From positions 1 through 64,000 of the forward strand of contig JARGXX010000075.1 in assembly GCA_030374765.1 (NCBI GenBank): a DNA stretch of 64,000 nucleotides, in the 5' to 3' direction. Of this stretch, positions 1 through 10,123 are shown piece after piece. Origin of the DNA: Agarophyton chilense (lineage: Eukaryota; Rhodophyta; Florideophyceae; Gracilariales; Gracilariaceae). The stretch's first letter is position 1. Each line of letters opens with the position of its first letter. The position numbers and the translations under genes are program-made. The notes below the pieces were generated by a model that searched no databases, was not told the origin of the DNA, and saw only the letters and a list, made by a program, of their open reading frames with translations.

Positions 1-85
1 AACCGTACTCACAATCTTTCCGTACCCACCCGCACCCACCCGCACCCGCTGCTCTCTTTCACTCAGGCTCTCGTGACGACCGCCC

Positions 86-1110
86 GTGAGGTTGTTTGAA
101 CATGTACATAAAGCTCCAGAACCCACGAGAACTTCTTCATCGCCTGCGGCAGACACCTTCGAAATGGGTAAACTGTTTGGTACGGGCGATGAAGTTATCA
201 GGGCGTGTCTGGATTTGCGTGATCGTTACGCATTAAGGAGGCGGGAGGAAGATGAGCCGCGAACAGTGGGGCACACTGCATTCATCGATTTCGCAATTGC
301 CAATCGCCACATCCTACCGGAGACCGCGAAGTTTTTTTATACTCTCCTAGGTCCCGACCACACCAATTACACAGAAGATGAGCTCCGAGTTGTAGGAATG
401 AGGGGCTCGAACTGTCAGAATTATTTCTCGGCGAGGTTGCTGGATATAAGGGATGGGGACCCAGATAGGCGCGTGAGGGACTTTTGGAACGCGTACGAGG
501 CGGTGGAGTTCAAGGGCATCCCGAAGAATGTCACTTTGACAGAGTTCTTCAAAGGTCTGGATACAACCCGAAAGAAGGCGAGCAAAAGCCGGGCTCCATT
601 CGCGACCGACTTCCCGACAATGTTCCAGAGGTTGCTGTTCCTCATTTGTATTCAGTCGGTCTCTATGGAGAAGAGAAGAGTCTCCCGTAAGCGAAGAAAG
701 CGGGACAGAACCTACGATACGCCATTTTCGAAGGTGGCGATTTATGACAAACCAGTAGCTCAGCGTGTGGGCTTTGGTGTGCAGCTCGTCAATAACGCGT
801 GGGACAGCTTCGCCCAGTATTTGGGATTCCCTGGCGTGGAATTCATGGTTTTCCCTTTATCCATCTACGATATTCTGATATGCAGTTCCAGGCAATCGGA
901 AACAGAAGGGATGGGTTCTCTCACAAGGACATGGCCCAACGCCTCCTTCCTGGTAGAAACCGTACTTTATTGAAGGAGGATGTCGTCCCATGGGCGTGGA
1001 ACCTGCCGGAGTACGTTGACACTTCCACTTCGTATTTTGGCCAAAGAGTTTCTCGCTGACCTGCACAAAGTGGTGGTGAATGAGCAGCTTTACTCTATAT
1101 CAGCTCCGGA
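86..1110 (+). pseudogene. N-terminal part of the disrupted methyltransferase gene, function unknown
   Basis: An open frame runs from a GTG at 86 (first in-frame ATG at 164) to about 900. Plausible coding sequence then continues in a second frame to 1059 and in a third to about 1110, where it meets TGA. I recognise no domain. The sequence is rich in charged residues and has a basic KRRVSRKRRKR stretch near nucleotides 670-705. The methyltransferase frame beginning at 1159 has no ATG near its start, and the two segments are almost contiguous. I therefore infer one gene of roughly 800 codons, with this as its N-terminal half and the methyltransferase as its C-terminal half. At least two frame changes and one stop leave it non-functional as read, unless they are assembly errors. 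There is no room for introns at the frame changes. Confidence 0.45.
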
Positions 1111-1158
1111 ATGATGGGACGTTCTAAAACCGTTTACATACACTTTGCCTAGAGTGTT

Positions 1159-2555
1159 TTGCGGAGAGATTTTGACTGCTTCTCGAACTCTCTTATCTCT
1201 ACCATCTCGGAATACATATCGCCACTAAAGCTGCGAGGGAGTGTGGAGGTGGAAGTGGTGGCTGCGACAAAGGCGGAACGTACTATGGTTATGGAAGAAG
1301 AAGAGATAGAAGTTGTACCCCCTGAGAAAGATTCGGAGGCTCCGGCGGTGGAGGGTGGAGAGGGAGTGGAGGGTGGGACCGGGAATGAGGAAGAGAACAT
1401 GGGTGTTGGTCAGCATTCTTCCACAGCTGGACCAAGGTCGGTCGAATCTGAGTCGGTGGATATTCTGCCGCCTCACGACCTTACCTCTCTGGATGATATA
1501 ATGTCTCTCCAAAAGTGCGAGTTGGAGATGAATAAGCACTGTCGAATCTACAATTGTACTTTCGAGAACCTGGTGGAGATTGACGAGACATTGCGCAGCA
1601 ATGGGGTCTCTCCGATAGGGAAAGTGCAGTTGGTTCTCACGGACCCGCCGTATAATATACGTGCGAAGAAGAACAGAAAAAACAGCTGGTACGACGTTCT
1701 TAACCGCAAGACATGGTGAAGACGGCGAAGCTCATCTCTAAACTTCTGCGTCCGGGAGGGCATTTCGTAATATTCTGCGCGATTGAGCAGGTGAACGAAT
1801 GGAAAGAAGTGTTGGGTCGAATTGGTGCAAAGGATGAGAATGGACAGAGAGAGCAGGTCGTTTGTCGTGGACAAGGTCCAGCTGCACTTCATTCGCTCTC
1901 AAGGCAATCCGATGCGTAATCCCGGACGTAGTTCGTGCTCCCTGTTTCCCGGAACAGAGTACGCCATTCATGGAGTTCGCAGCGGGTTGTCCTACGCCGA
2001 ACAACATGGCATGGTGAACTATGAGAACTTCAGCTATGTACCATCGCGATATCCGGTTTACCATAGCGTGATTGACCAAGTGCCTCCCATGTCGAATGGT
2101 GAAACACTTCTATGGAGAAGGAAGAATGCCAAAGGAGCAGAGCAGTTACGTATCAGAAAGTGCGGGCGTAACAGAAGTCACGCGCTTTGCTGAAGGAGCT
2201 CATCAGCAGGTTTTCTCAGCCGGGAGACATAGTGGTGGACCTCTTCGCCGGAACATTTTCAACGGCCATGGCATGCATGAAACTGGAAAAGCACCGTCAG
2301 TTTCTAGGGTGTGAGCCAGATCCGCAGTGCTTTGCTCATGCGAAGCACGCCGCTACAGTGAAATTTGCGTCATGCATGCGGAACAACGAGACGGACATTC
2401 ATATAACACAAGATGTTCGGAACGCTGTGACTCGAGTGACATGCTTGTTTCCGGACGTCGTCATAAAGCGTTCGAAGCCCTGGAAAACACCTACCGGATT
2501 TCCCGAGCATCAGATGTTTCCACCCCATATCGTGGATTTTCTCTCCTCCATGTGA
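1159..2555 (+). pseudogene. DNA amino-methyltransferase (DPPY type), frameshifted
   Basis: Motifs of an N6-adenine/N4-cytosine DNA methyltransferase occur in the permuted order typical of the beta class. KVQLVLTDPPYN (about 1621-1665) is the catalytic DPPY motif. KLLRPGGHFVIFC (about 1740-1780) follows in another frame. LLKELISRFSQPGDIVVDLFAGT (about 2185-2250), the S-adenosylmethionine-binding segment, is in that same second frame after a stretch in a third. The region before DPPY is acidic and Glu/Val/Gly-rich, so it is probably a linker. Frame changes fall near 1705, 1830-1850 and 2100-2185 with no sequence lost, so they are indels rather than introns. Enzymes of this class methylate exocyclic amino groups of DNA bases; whether the target is A or C cannot be read here. 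Such enzymes are common in bacteria and phages and rare in eukaryotic nuclei. The downstream SET gene is only 72 bp away. Confidence 0.6.
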
Positions 2556-2627
2556 CAGGATAATAATATATCGGAGATTGGGCGACGGCAGGCGCTGTAT
2601 GAGTGGCCAAGAAGTTTTCAAGGAAAG

Positions 2628-3248
2628 ATGTCACTGTTGGATTGGCATGCTATTCTGGCAGTGGATGCGACAGTATGTGGTTGTCGGATTGCAGAGTCGA
2701 CTATAAGGCACCCAAATGGTGGAGTTGGTGTGTACACAACACGCCGGGTGATACAAGGTGAGACTGTTTGTTACTTTTACGGGACTTTGGTGTACCATAA
2801 TCTTTCAAAGCGGAAGGAAGTTCATAAGGCATACGGAGGGGGGCTATTGAAAGCGACTGCTGATCGTTTTCGGCAGTACGCCATGGAGATAAGCGTCCGA
2901 GGGGAAGTGTTTCACAAGCTACCAGGAAGAATTAGTGGGGTGTCTCTTATTCCGGTGTGGATTGTCCCTGCTACATTTTGCTTGGGGGGAACAATTAACG
3001 ACCCCAAGTATGTGGAAGGGGATAGGGACAGGGATGCGGTTGAAGACGGGTTAATGAGACGCCGAACTGCAAAGGTTCGGGTCATCAGAACTCCGGGGAC
3101 GGGGCGGACCCCATTTCAGTTGAGAGACTATAGATTGCTTTCTGTGCAAGCAATTCGAGATATAGAAATAGGAGAGGAGCTGTTCGCGAATTATGGGACA
3201 GAGTATATCTGGAGTATGAATAACACGCCAGTCATAGTAATCGATTAA
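2628..3248 (+). CDS. Small SET-domain protein
   Basis: A 206-residue ORF with an ATG start. SET-fold signatures are GVGVYTTRRVIQGETV (residues 32-47), the opening GxG strand, and RDIEIGEELFANYGTEYIW (177-195), the closing GEELxxNYG motif. The usual central R-F-x-N-H-S segment is replaced by FCLGGTINDPKYV (118-130), where the Asn is kept but the His is not. No pre-SET or post-SET cysteine cluster is present, so this is essentially a naked SET domain. SET proteins transfer methyl groups from S-adenosylmethionine to lysines of histones or other proteins. The altered centre makes activity uncertain. It follows the methyltransferase pseudogene by 72 bp on the same strand, and unlike that gene it has an unbroken frame. 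Confidence 0.75.
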   Translation: MSLLDWHAILAVDATVCGCRIAESTIRHPNGGVGVYTTRRVIQGETVCYFYGTLVYHNLSKRKEVHKAYGGGLLKATADRFRQYAMEISVRGEVFHKLPGRISGVSLIPVWIVPATFCLGGTINDPKYVEGDRDRDAVEDGLMRRRTAKVRVIRTPGTGRTPFQLRDYRLLSVQAIRDIEIGEELFANYGTEYIWSMNNTPVIVID

Positions 3249-3572
3249 AAGTGCATCGCTTTTGTTACTTTACTTCATTGTAGTGTACCAGATATTGTGG
3301 GCTTTTACTATGTTTGTCGCTACATATAACGTCAAAGCGTGACGTAGTACATATGCTAAAGGAAAGTCATGTACACCGAAGGAGAATACTTTCCCAATAT
3401 CTGGTGCGTTCGAGCGCATATTTAAAATATCTGAAAAGTTTGGGGGTTTTCTGAGAACACGAAAAGGGTGGAGGTATATTTTTGGAAGCAGAATGTTTCG
3501 AAGCTTCTCTCCCATCCATCGCATTGCAACGCGTGGAAGACCATACCAAAATCGCTCTCTCTCTCTTCAACC
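3249..3572 (+). other. Spacer between the SET gene and the 894-residue gene
   Basis: This 324-bp spacer is AT-rich for the region. It contains a CT-rich stretch (CTCTCTCTCTCTTCAACC) directly before the ATG at 3573, resembling an initiator or pyrimidine-rich promoter. I see no gene in it. Confidence 0.4.
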
Positions 3573-6257
3573 ATGGCTCCGAAGCGCAAATCGAGAAGCG
3601 AGAACACTAGCGGGCGCGGTACAAAATCACGGCGGCATGGAGGGGATGCGGAGGGCGGAAGGGACAAGGGGCGTAGGCTCCAGGGCGCGAGTGGAGAGAA
3701 GGGAGGCGTGCGCCTGAGAGGTAGATCAAGGCAAGATGGTGGGGAAGGAGAGGCGAGTGAGGGCAAAGGAAAGGCTGTTCGCGCAAAGGAGACGGTGACG
3801 GAGGAGAGTGCGGAGCAAATCACGTCGCGTACGGAGCAAATCACGTCGCCTACGGGAGAGATGGTGCGGAGCGGCGATGGAAAACGAGGTGGCGTGCGAA
3901 GCAACCGCACGCGTGTACCTAGAAGTGGATTGCGGGGGAGGGCGAGCAGAGCTCCAGGGAGGACAAGGAAAGGGGATGCATCCGAGCGGACTCTAAGTGC
4001 TGTACTCACGTCTTCAGCTGATGTGGAGCCGGTAAATCCATGCTCTGCACCTGAAGGAGGTGAAGAGATTCCGAATGAGAGGACGAAGGGGCGTAAGGAG
4101 GGAGAGAGAATGATCGGAGAACGTGGATCCCGCCTCAGAGGCGTTGAAGAAGCAGGAGCATCGTTTACGGGTATGAGAGAAGAGGACGGTGATGATGAGA
4201 TACAGAAAGGGAGAATAGAGAGTAGCCGTGGTGGGGAGGGTAGAATAGAGAGTATCCGTGGTGGGGAGGGTAGAATAGGTGGACCCGGTAGTGGTCTAAT
4301 CGCGGGCGCAAGAGTCATTCGAGAGAGAACAGAAGGAGAGAGTGTTGGAGTTACAGCGGGGGAACAGGCGGAAAGATGGGAGGGGGCGAACTTGGATTAC
4401 GTGGAAGAAAGAAGAGAGCGTGCAAGGGAAAGAATGGGGAGTGTTCGAGTTACAGGAAGAAGAGCGATAGACGAAAGGGAAAGCAGAGAAGTGCATGTGA
4501 GTGAGGGGGGGAGAAGGGGGTTTGCTGGAGGGAGAACACGTGGTTCAGGGGAGGAAGGCGATGGAAGAGCAGCAGTTCTTTCTCATCAGGGAGAAGATGT
4601 CGAGCGTTTGCCACCGAAAAGAGGGGTGGGTTTGGGAGTTGAAGGGTTTGAGGTGAACGCAAGGCGAAGGACGCCGGAAGGTATGCGAGTAAGGAAAAAC
4701 ATTGTATTCACAAGGAATAATGATAACGGGGAGAAAGCGAATTTAAATGTCGTGGAGAACGCCGTCCGTATAGTGGAAGGTGAAGCAAATGATGATGACG
4801 TAGGTTTGTTGCCGCGGTCGATGCTACTTGAGAAGATGAATGTGTTGAAGGGACAAATGGGACGTATGAAGGAAGACAGCTACAGTGTGGTGGTGAGTTT
4901 GAAAATGACCCAAACGGAGCTGGATCGGGCGAGGGAGGAAATGAAGCAGCAGAATGTGCTGATTGAGAGTTTGAGGGAGGCGTTGAAAAGTAGAATCGCT
5001 GGGGAAGGGAGGGGGGAGGGAGGCGTGACGCGGCGACGAAAGTATGACATTGGATTGCAGGAATGCTTTTATGAAATTGCACGTCGTGTGTATGATAGGA
5101 TTCTTCATTGTGCAAAACTGGAGGCATCGGAACTTTGCTTCGACACCGAGAATGTGGGTCGAAGCTGGAAGAATAGAAGTGAGGCGGTTGGGGAGAGTAG
5201 GGAGGAAAGTATGTTTGTGGTGGGAGAGAAGGAAATGGTTCCGAGGTGTCCAATTGAGGTTGCATATGAGATGAGACCGTATACGCCGTCGACAGAGGGC
5301 GGGAGCCATTTGTTGTTGAAGCACGTGGTAGAGACTGAGTTAATGGGAGAGAAATGGGAGTCGATAAGGGAAGCGGGGAGGAGAGAGGAGTCCGTAGAAA
5401 ATGTAAGTGCGAATAGGTGCTTGAGACAGAGGATGAAGCAGACATTGAGCGATGTGGTTGGGGTGCGGAAGCGAGCAGCGCGTGATAAGCTGTTTTCCAT
5501 GCTTGGATATGATTTGATCGCGAAACGAGCTAAGGTGACTGAAGGGACGGAGCTTTGGGCGGAGTTGGAGAAGCAGATTGAAGAGGCGCAGGAGAAGTTG
5601 ATGGGGTCGGTGGAGGATGGGAGGGGTAAGCTGTGTGCGTGGAGAACGAGTGCGATTGAAGATATTACTTATTCTGGATCGAAGGTGTCTGAGAACTTGG
5701 AGGACTTTGGTGAGGCAGATATGTATTTTCGAAATCAGGTGTCGTTGAAAGTGTTGGAGGAGTTTATGGGCTACGCGGTAGAGAGTCACAAAAATGGAGA
5801 AAGGCAGTATGTGGATGGGACGGTGATGCATCTTGCGCGACTTGATGCATGGATTGGATGTGTGGTGACCACGATGGATAGAGACGTTGGGCGGGGAGGC
5901 CAAAGGCAACTTTTGTTCTCGACGCTGTTTGGTAGGTTTATGCCACTGGCTGTTGAGGACATATTGAGGGTTGCCTGGAACATGGTGAAGGATGAGTATG
6001 CTGAGGAGTTTGAGAATGATGGATTCTGTGGAGGGAATCGTAGAGATGTGAGTGGGAATAAGGAGAGAATCGCGACGGTTGGGCTATGGATACCGTCGAG
6101 AGAGAAAATCTATCTGGCGATAAGGGAGGAGTTTTTCATGGAGAATCTCACGAGAAGACTTGGAGCGGTGTTAGATTGCTATATAGCGTCATGTGGACCA
6201 GAAGAACCACGGTTCAAGCGCTTAGCGTTGGGGAGTAGGCAAGGAGTGGGAGAGTGA
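3573..6257 (+). CDS. Unknown 894-residue protein with basic disordered N-terminus and coiled coil
   Basis: I do not recognise this gene. The start is the ATG at 3573 in the context AACCATGG, within a frame open from about 3468. The first ~370 residues are low complexity (Arg, Gly, Glu, Ser) with short internal repeats such as RGGEGRIES twice. A predicted coiled coil (MLLEKMNVLKGQMGRMKEDS to about 60 residues on) follows at roughly nucleotides 4820-4990. The C-terminal ~400 residues look globular, with conserved-looking Trp/Cys/Tyr positions and no known motif. A nucleic-acid-binding or structural role would fit the basic N-terminus, but that is only inference. It ends 87 bp from the end of the convergent transposase, which supports membership of the same element. 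The frame is intact over 2.7 kb, which argues for recent selection or a young element. Confidence 0.65.
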   Translation: MAPKRKSRSENTSGRGTKSRRHGGDAEGGRDKGRRLQGASGEKGGVRLRGRSRQDGGEGEASEGKGKAVRAKETVTEESAEQITSRTEQITSPTGEMVRSGDGKRGGVRSNRTRVPRSGLRGRASRAPGRTRKGDASERTLSAVLTSSADVEPVNPCSAPEGGEEIPNERTKGRKEGERMIGERGSRLRGVEEAGASFTGMREEDGDDEIQKGRIESSRGGEGRIESIRGGEGRIGGPGSGLIAGARVIRERTEGESVGVTAGEQAERWEGANLDYVEERRERARERMGSVRVTGRRAIDERESREVHVSEGGRRGFAGGRTRGSGEEGDGRAAVLSHQGEDVERLPPKRGVGLGVEGFEVNARRRTPEGMRVRKNIVFTRNNDNGEKANLNVVENAVRIVEGEANDDDVGLLPRSMLLEKMNVLKGQMGRMKEDSYSVVVSLKMTQTELDRAREEMKQQNVLIESLREALKSRIAGEGRGEGGVTRRRKYDIGLQECFYEIARRVYDRILHCAKLEASELCFDTENVGRSWKNRSEAVGESREESMFVVGEKEMVPRCPIEVAYEMRPYTPSTEGGSHLLLKHVVETELMGEKWESIREAGRREESVENVSANRCLRQRMKQTLSDVVGVRKRAARDKLFSMLGYDLIAKRAKVTEGTELWAELEKQIEEAQEKLMGSVEDGRGKLCAWRTSAIEDITYSGSKVSENLEDFGEADMYFRNQVSLKVLEEFMGYAVESHKNGERQYVDGTVMHLARLDAWIGCVVTTMDRDVGRGGQRQLLFSTLFGRFMPLAVEDILRVAWNMVKDEYAEEFENDGFCGGNRRDVSGNKERIATVGLWIPSREKIYLAIREEFFMENLTRRLGAVLDCYIASCGPEEPRFKRLALGSRQGVGE

Positions 6258-6344
6258 TAAGGTACGGGGGGATAAGGGGGTAAGGAGGTGGAGCAAGATG
6301 GGGGTCGGCTATGGAAGAAAAGCAGCGGTGACTATTTTATTGGA

Positions 6345-9300
6345 TCATGTGCCTTGGGAGGTATTATTATGGGTGCCACCCAGTGGTGTTGTTGTGCCAC
6401 CAGTGGTGGTGTTGGAGAAGTAGGGCTTGGCAGTTGGGTCTCGGTAGAATCTGTTGAGGTAAAATCGATGGAAGCGCCAGTGCAATCGAGGGGTGAAGGG
6501 GGGTGCGGGGTAGTTTTGGCGAAGAACATGAACGGGGCCGAGAATGGAAGAGGATGGTACGAGGCCGAACCAGGGGGAGACGTTGTCGGAGTTGGAAGTG
6601 TTTGAGATAGGAAGGGGGTGGGCGGTGTGGTTTTTTTCGTCGTCTGTTGCCCATCGGAGGCAGATGCAATTGAGAGAGACATCGACTTGATCCTGGGGTG
6701 GAACGAGTTCGAGGAACTGAACGAAGGCGAACTCGTTATGAGTGGAAGGGGAAGAAGGGGTGGTGAAGCGAAGAAGAGAGTTGAGCTTGCAGACCCAGGC
6801 GGTGGGAGTGGGGTTGGAGAAGCTGGAACCGGCAACGAGGATGTGGGAGAACTTTGGGGTTTTAGAGGGACCGAAGGAGGGAGCAGCGAAGATACGTTGA
6901 ATGAGTGGGAGAGGGGGATCTTTGACGGCGAGCTCGTTTCGATCGGCGATGTAGTCGTCTAGGGTTGGGGTGAAGCCGCCGACGACGTATGCGGAATTGA
7001 CGAATGTGAGACGGGTTTGGCGGAGAGTGGGGGAGTCCTGGTTGAGAGCTAGTGTTTTGAGTGTGAGTGTGACGAAGGAGGGGAGTGCAAGGGTTCCAAT
7101 CTGTGAGATGATGGCGATAGTGTCTGGGGAGAAGAGGTCCTGAAGGGAAGAGATTGTTGAGTGGGGGTTTGCTCGAAGGAATTTGTGAGCGGTGATGAGA
7201 TCGGAAAAGGAGGTGTGCTTGCCATCACGGACGAAACCTGGTTTGCGGGCTTGGAAGGGAGGAGGAGGGGCATGGGAAGATGAGGTGACGGAAGGATCAG
7301 CGGAGAGAGAAATCCAATTGTTGACGGCATCGGAGCGTTCGATGGCACGGATGGTTTCGTTGTGCGCGGTGGGTCTGCGCTTGGAGGTTCGGGGGTAATG
7401 TGCTTTGAAGAGGGTATGGGCTTGTTCAAAGATGCCTGCATCGTTGAAGTGGAGACCCCCAAAGCGTCGAATGTCGTCTAGGATGTGATCGAGGAGGTGG
7501 AATTTGAGGGTGCGAAGGTTGGAGGTATGGTATGGACCGAGAACATCGACAGCTCTGTGCTTGAAGGAATGGATTTGGGAGGCGAGTTTGGCAAGACGAG
7601 AAGTGGTCCATTCGGGGACGGAGTTGTAGCACATGGAGGTGAGGAGGAGGTCTGTGTACTTGGAGAAGACAGTTGTGATGGGAGCGGAATTGGCTTCGTC
7701 ACAGCAGCGGTCGAAAAAGGCGCCGATGAAGGGGAAGACCATGTCGAGGGCGCGGTAGTCTTTTGCTTCTAGCATGCCGCGGACGCCGTCAGTTGTGAAG
7801 AAGCCGTTGAGGGACTGCCCGCTTTCGGAAGTAGAGAAGTCGATGTGGAGGCCGGTAGCTGGGGAATGATTTTCGATGGCGGTGAGGATGAAGTTGGAGT
7901 GCTTGAGGATGGAGGTGCGGACGGAGTTGAAGGAACGGCGGGAGTTTGCGGAGCTGATGGTGGTGAAGAGGTGTTCTGATCTGAAACGTTCGATCGCGGC
8001 GAGCTTGATGAGTTTGGAAACGCCGAGGTGGAAGTTTTGGAGGGGTTCGAAGGGGAAGATGTTGTATGGGGTGAGGAGGGGGGTGACGTTGAAAAGGGGG
8101 TAAGACTCGAAGAGGGAGAGGTATTTTGCGAGGGAGAGGGAGTGGAGTGCTTGGAGAGCTTGTTCCTTGAAGTTGCGCGAGACTCTTGGCTTGCGGGCGA
8201 GGAGAGCTGCTTCGGAGTCCTTGAGGAAGGAGAAGTGTTTGTTGCGGGCTGCAAGGGTGAGGGGAAGAGACCGAGGGGGATGGGCGTGAGAGTGTTGTTG
8301 GAGTTGTGAGCGAGGGACAGAGCATCTGTGGCAGGGGTGCTGGGGGCGGGTGCCGTGGGAGATGGCGAGAATATCCTTTGCCTCGGGAATGTCTGCGCAG
8401 TAGCTGGCGATGATGGGGTGGCATTGACGAAGAACGCCGTCTGCGTCGCGGAAGGGGAAACCGGGGAGGGCGGAAGAGAAGAGAGGTTGAAGGAGTGAGG
8501 AGATGGTCTGCTGTATGAGTTCCATTTTTGTTTGGCGGGGGATGGAGGAGGAATGAGTGATGATATCTGCATCTGGAGAAGGAGTGATTGGGGTTAAGGA
8601 GGTGGGAAGATAGCCGAGGAGTGTGAGATTGTCGGAGATGCATTTGCGGCGAAAGGAGTCGGAGAAGTTGAGAAAGGTGATGTGGAGGGGGTAGGAGGTG
8701 ATGGAAGAAGATTTGAGAGAGGTAGAGGACTTGTCGGAGTAGATTTGGACGAGGCCGATGAAGGAGTCGATACCGGTGGAGTGAGGGAGATGCCAGACGA
8801 TGTTATCTTTTGTGGACTGCATGATGGCGGTTTTGAGTGCGGGGACGACCTTTGAGCCGAGGGTGGCTGCCATGGGGTGAGCGAAGGCGGGGGAGCCGGA
8901 GGCGGATGTTGGGGAGATGGGGTGGAAAAAGGTGTTCTTGAAGTGTGCGAGGGCGAGCTGTTGTTTAAGGACATGGATTGCGTCTTTCTGGAAGAGGGTT
9001 GCGGAGAAGCGTTTGTGGGGATCGAAGATGGTGGAGGGGGCGAAACCATTGGACCTCATTCTCTGGTGGAAGAGGTCTGCCTGGAGCTCGAGTCATTGCT
9101 TTGCGGAGGAGACTGAGTTCCGGAATGTTGATTCGGAGAAGTGGGGATCATTAAGGAGAGTGATGAGTTCGTCAGCCTTTCGTTGTTTAAGCTTGGAGGC
9201 GATGGAGGAGATGTAGAGGACCATTTTCTCCAGGTGGGGGTTGTCGAGGGGGGGAGTGGAAGGAGGGAGCGGGGAAAGAGCGAGAGAGGAGGGGGAACCG

Positions 9301-9608
9301 AGAGGGGCAGTGGCGACGTGGATGGCGTCCTGGGTGTGGAGGGAGAGAGAGAGCTGGTCTTGGAGGTAGGAGTCATGGTGTGCGAGAGGAACGTTGTCGG
9401 AAGGGCGATGTGAGGAAGGAGGATGAGGGGGGAGTTGTGAGGTGGACTTGTGGCGTTTTGTGCTGGGGGGGAAGTTGGGTTCATTTCCGCCAGGGGAGAG
9501 GAAGCGCTTGTTGGCGGAGAGGCGATGAGGGCACCTTCTCTGGTGCCGCTGGAGGGCGGGGATTTCTCGGGCGAAGAAGGAGCAACCGTTGAAGCAGCAG
9601 GAAGGCAT
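6345..9608 (-). pseudogene. CMC/KDZ-like (Plavaka-related) transposase, one in-frame stop
   Basis: A single reading frame runs from the ATG at 9608 to the stop at 6345, about 1086 residues. It is broken only by TGA at 9093-9095, near residue 172. The N-terminus has a C2H2-like finger, CCFNGCSF followed by LQRHQRRC, as in several large CACTA-related transposases. Further on are HPCHRCSVPRSQL (a CxxC pair) and SNLRTLKFHLLDHILDDIRRFG followed by FEQAHTLFKAHYPRTSKRR. The latter resembles the conserved K-x-H...H...fG...E..H...K block of Plavaka/KDZ and other CMC transposases. The C-terminus (AFVQFLELVPP...CICLRW...WFGLV) resembles the accessory domain of such proteins. Assignment to a family rests on motif memory and is moderate. 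The TGA may be a nonsense mutation, a sequencing error or a tiny intron. The gene is convergent with the 894-residue gene. Confidence 0.6.
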
Positions 9609-9839
9609 GGTGGGTGGAGGAGAGGTGGTGGGAAAGAAGTTGGTAGGGGGTGTAGACGGAGAGAGAGTATGGCGCACACAGGGCACGTGACAGGGGAGGG
9701 CGGTGGAGAATAATATAGAATGAAAGGCACGTGAGGTCTGCCAGGTCGGGCTGCGATTCTATTGCGATTGATATGGATGGTACTAAATGTTCAATTTCTA
9801 TTTTGAGGTCCATTTTGGGACCGGTTGTTTGTACTAATC

Positions 9840-10123
9840 TGTCAAGCTAGAGCGCACAAAGATTGAATCTGCTCCTGCACCACTTCTCTACTTTTACCTT
9901 TAAACTGCGGCGACAGAAAGATTCACGCTAGTTTTACCTCCATCAAAACTAGAAAAACTGCAGATATGTGCTAGTTTTCCTTCACATACAAACTAGCACT
10001 AATGAACAAATGAAAATATTTTCAGAAATTAACACCTCCAAATTTGGATAAATTCACGGGTTTTTCGGTCATTTCAATTCGTCCTTTTTTGACCACTGAA
10101 CTAGCATTCCGAGAACACTGACG
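9840..10123. repeat. Subterminal repeat region and right terminus of the DNA transposon
   Basis: The core CTAGTT/AACTAG occurs in both orientations at 9927-9935, 9945-9952, 9970-9978, 9990-9997 and 10099-10105, within AT-rich non-coding DNA. The block ends with GAGAACACTG at 10111-10120 and is followed by LTR sequence from 10124. Repeats of this kind bind transposase in CACTA/En-Spm-type elements; that role is inferred here. Confidence 0.6.

Larger units (their letters stand above)
1..10123. mobile_element. Right-hand portion of a large DNA transposon (CMC/KDZ-like) with methyltransferase and SET cargo
   Basis: Four closely spaced plus-strand genes (86-6257) converge on a minus-strand transposase (6345-9608). 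Beyond it lies a non-coding end with repeated CTAGTT/AACTAG motifs. The sequence stops at CCGAGAACACTG (10109-10120), which read inward is CAGTGTTCTCGG. A few bases later (10124) comes the middle of a retrotransposon LTR, so this junction looks like an insertion boundary. Spacing inside the block is 70-330 bp, while host genes further right are often 1-2 kb apart. CMC-type (CACTA-related) elements are known for CACTG/CAGTG ends and subterminal repeats. That all five genes belong to one element is inference, because the left end lies outside the window. The alternative is a host gene cluster next to a separate transposase. Confidence 0.55.

Noticed and set aside
1159-2555. Bacterial contamination as explanation for the methyltransferase
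   Set aside because: It is flanked by a SET gene, a eukaryotic-type transposase and Ty3 elements in one contiguous sequence, so a foreign contig is unlikely.
3422-5909. Long minus-strand ORFs opposite the 894-residue gene
   Set aside because: They are Pro/Ser/Leu-rich shadows caused by the purine-rich coding strand and have no motifs of their own.
7049-9049. Overlapping Pro/Ser-rich ORFs in other frames of the transposase
   Set aside because: They are low-complexity translations of the CT-rich coding strand. Only one frame shows conserved transposase blocks.
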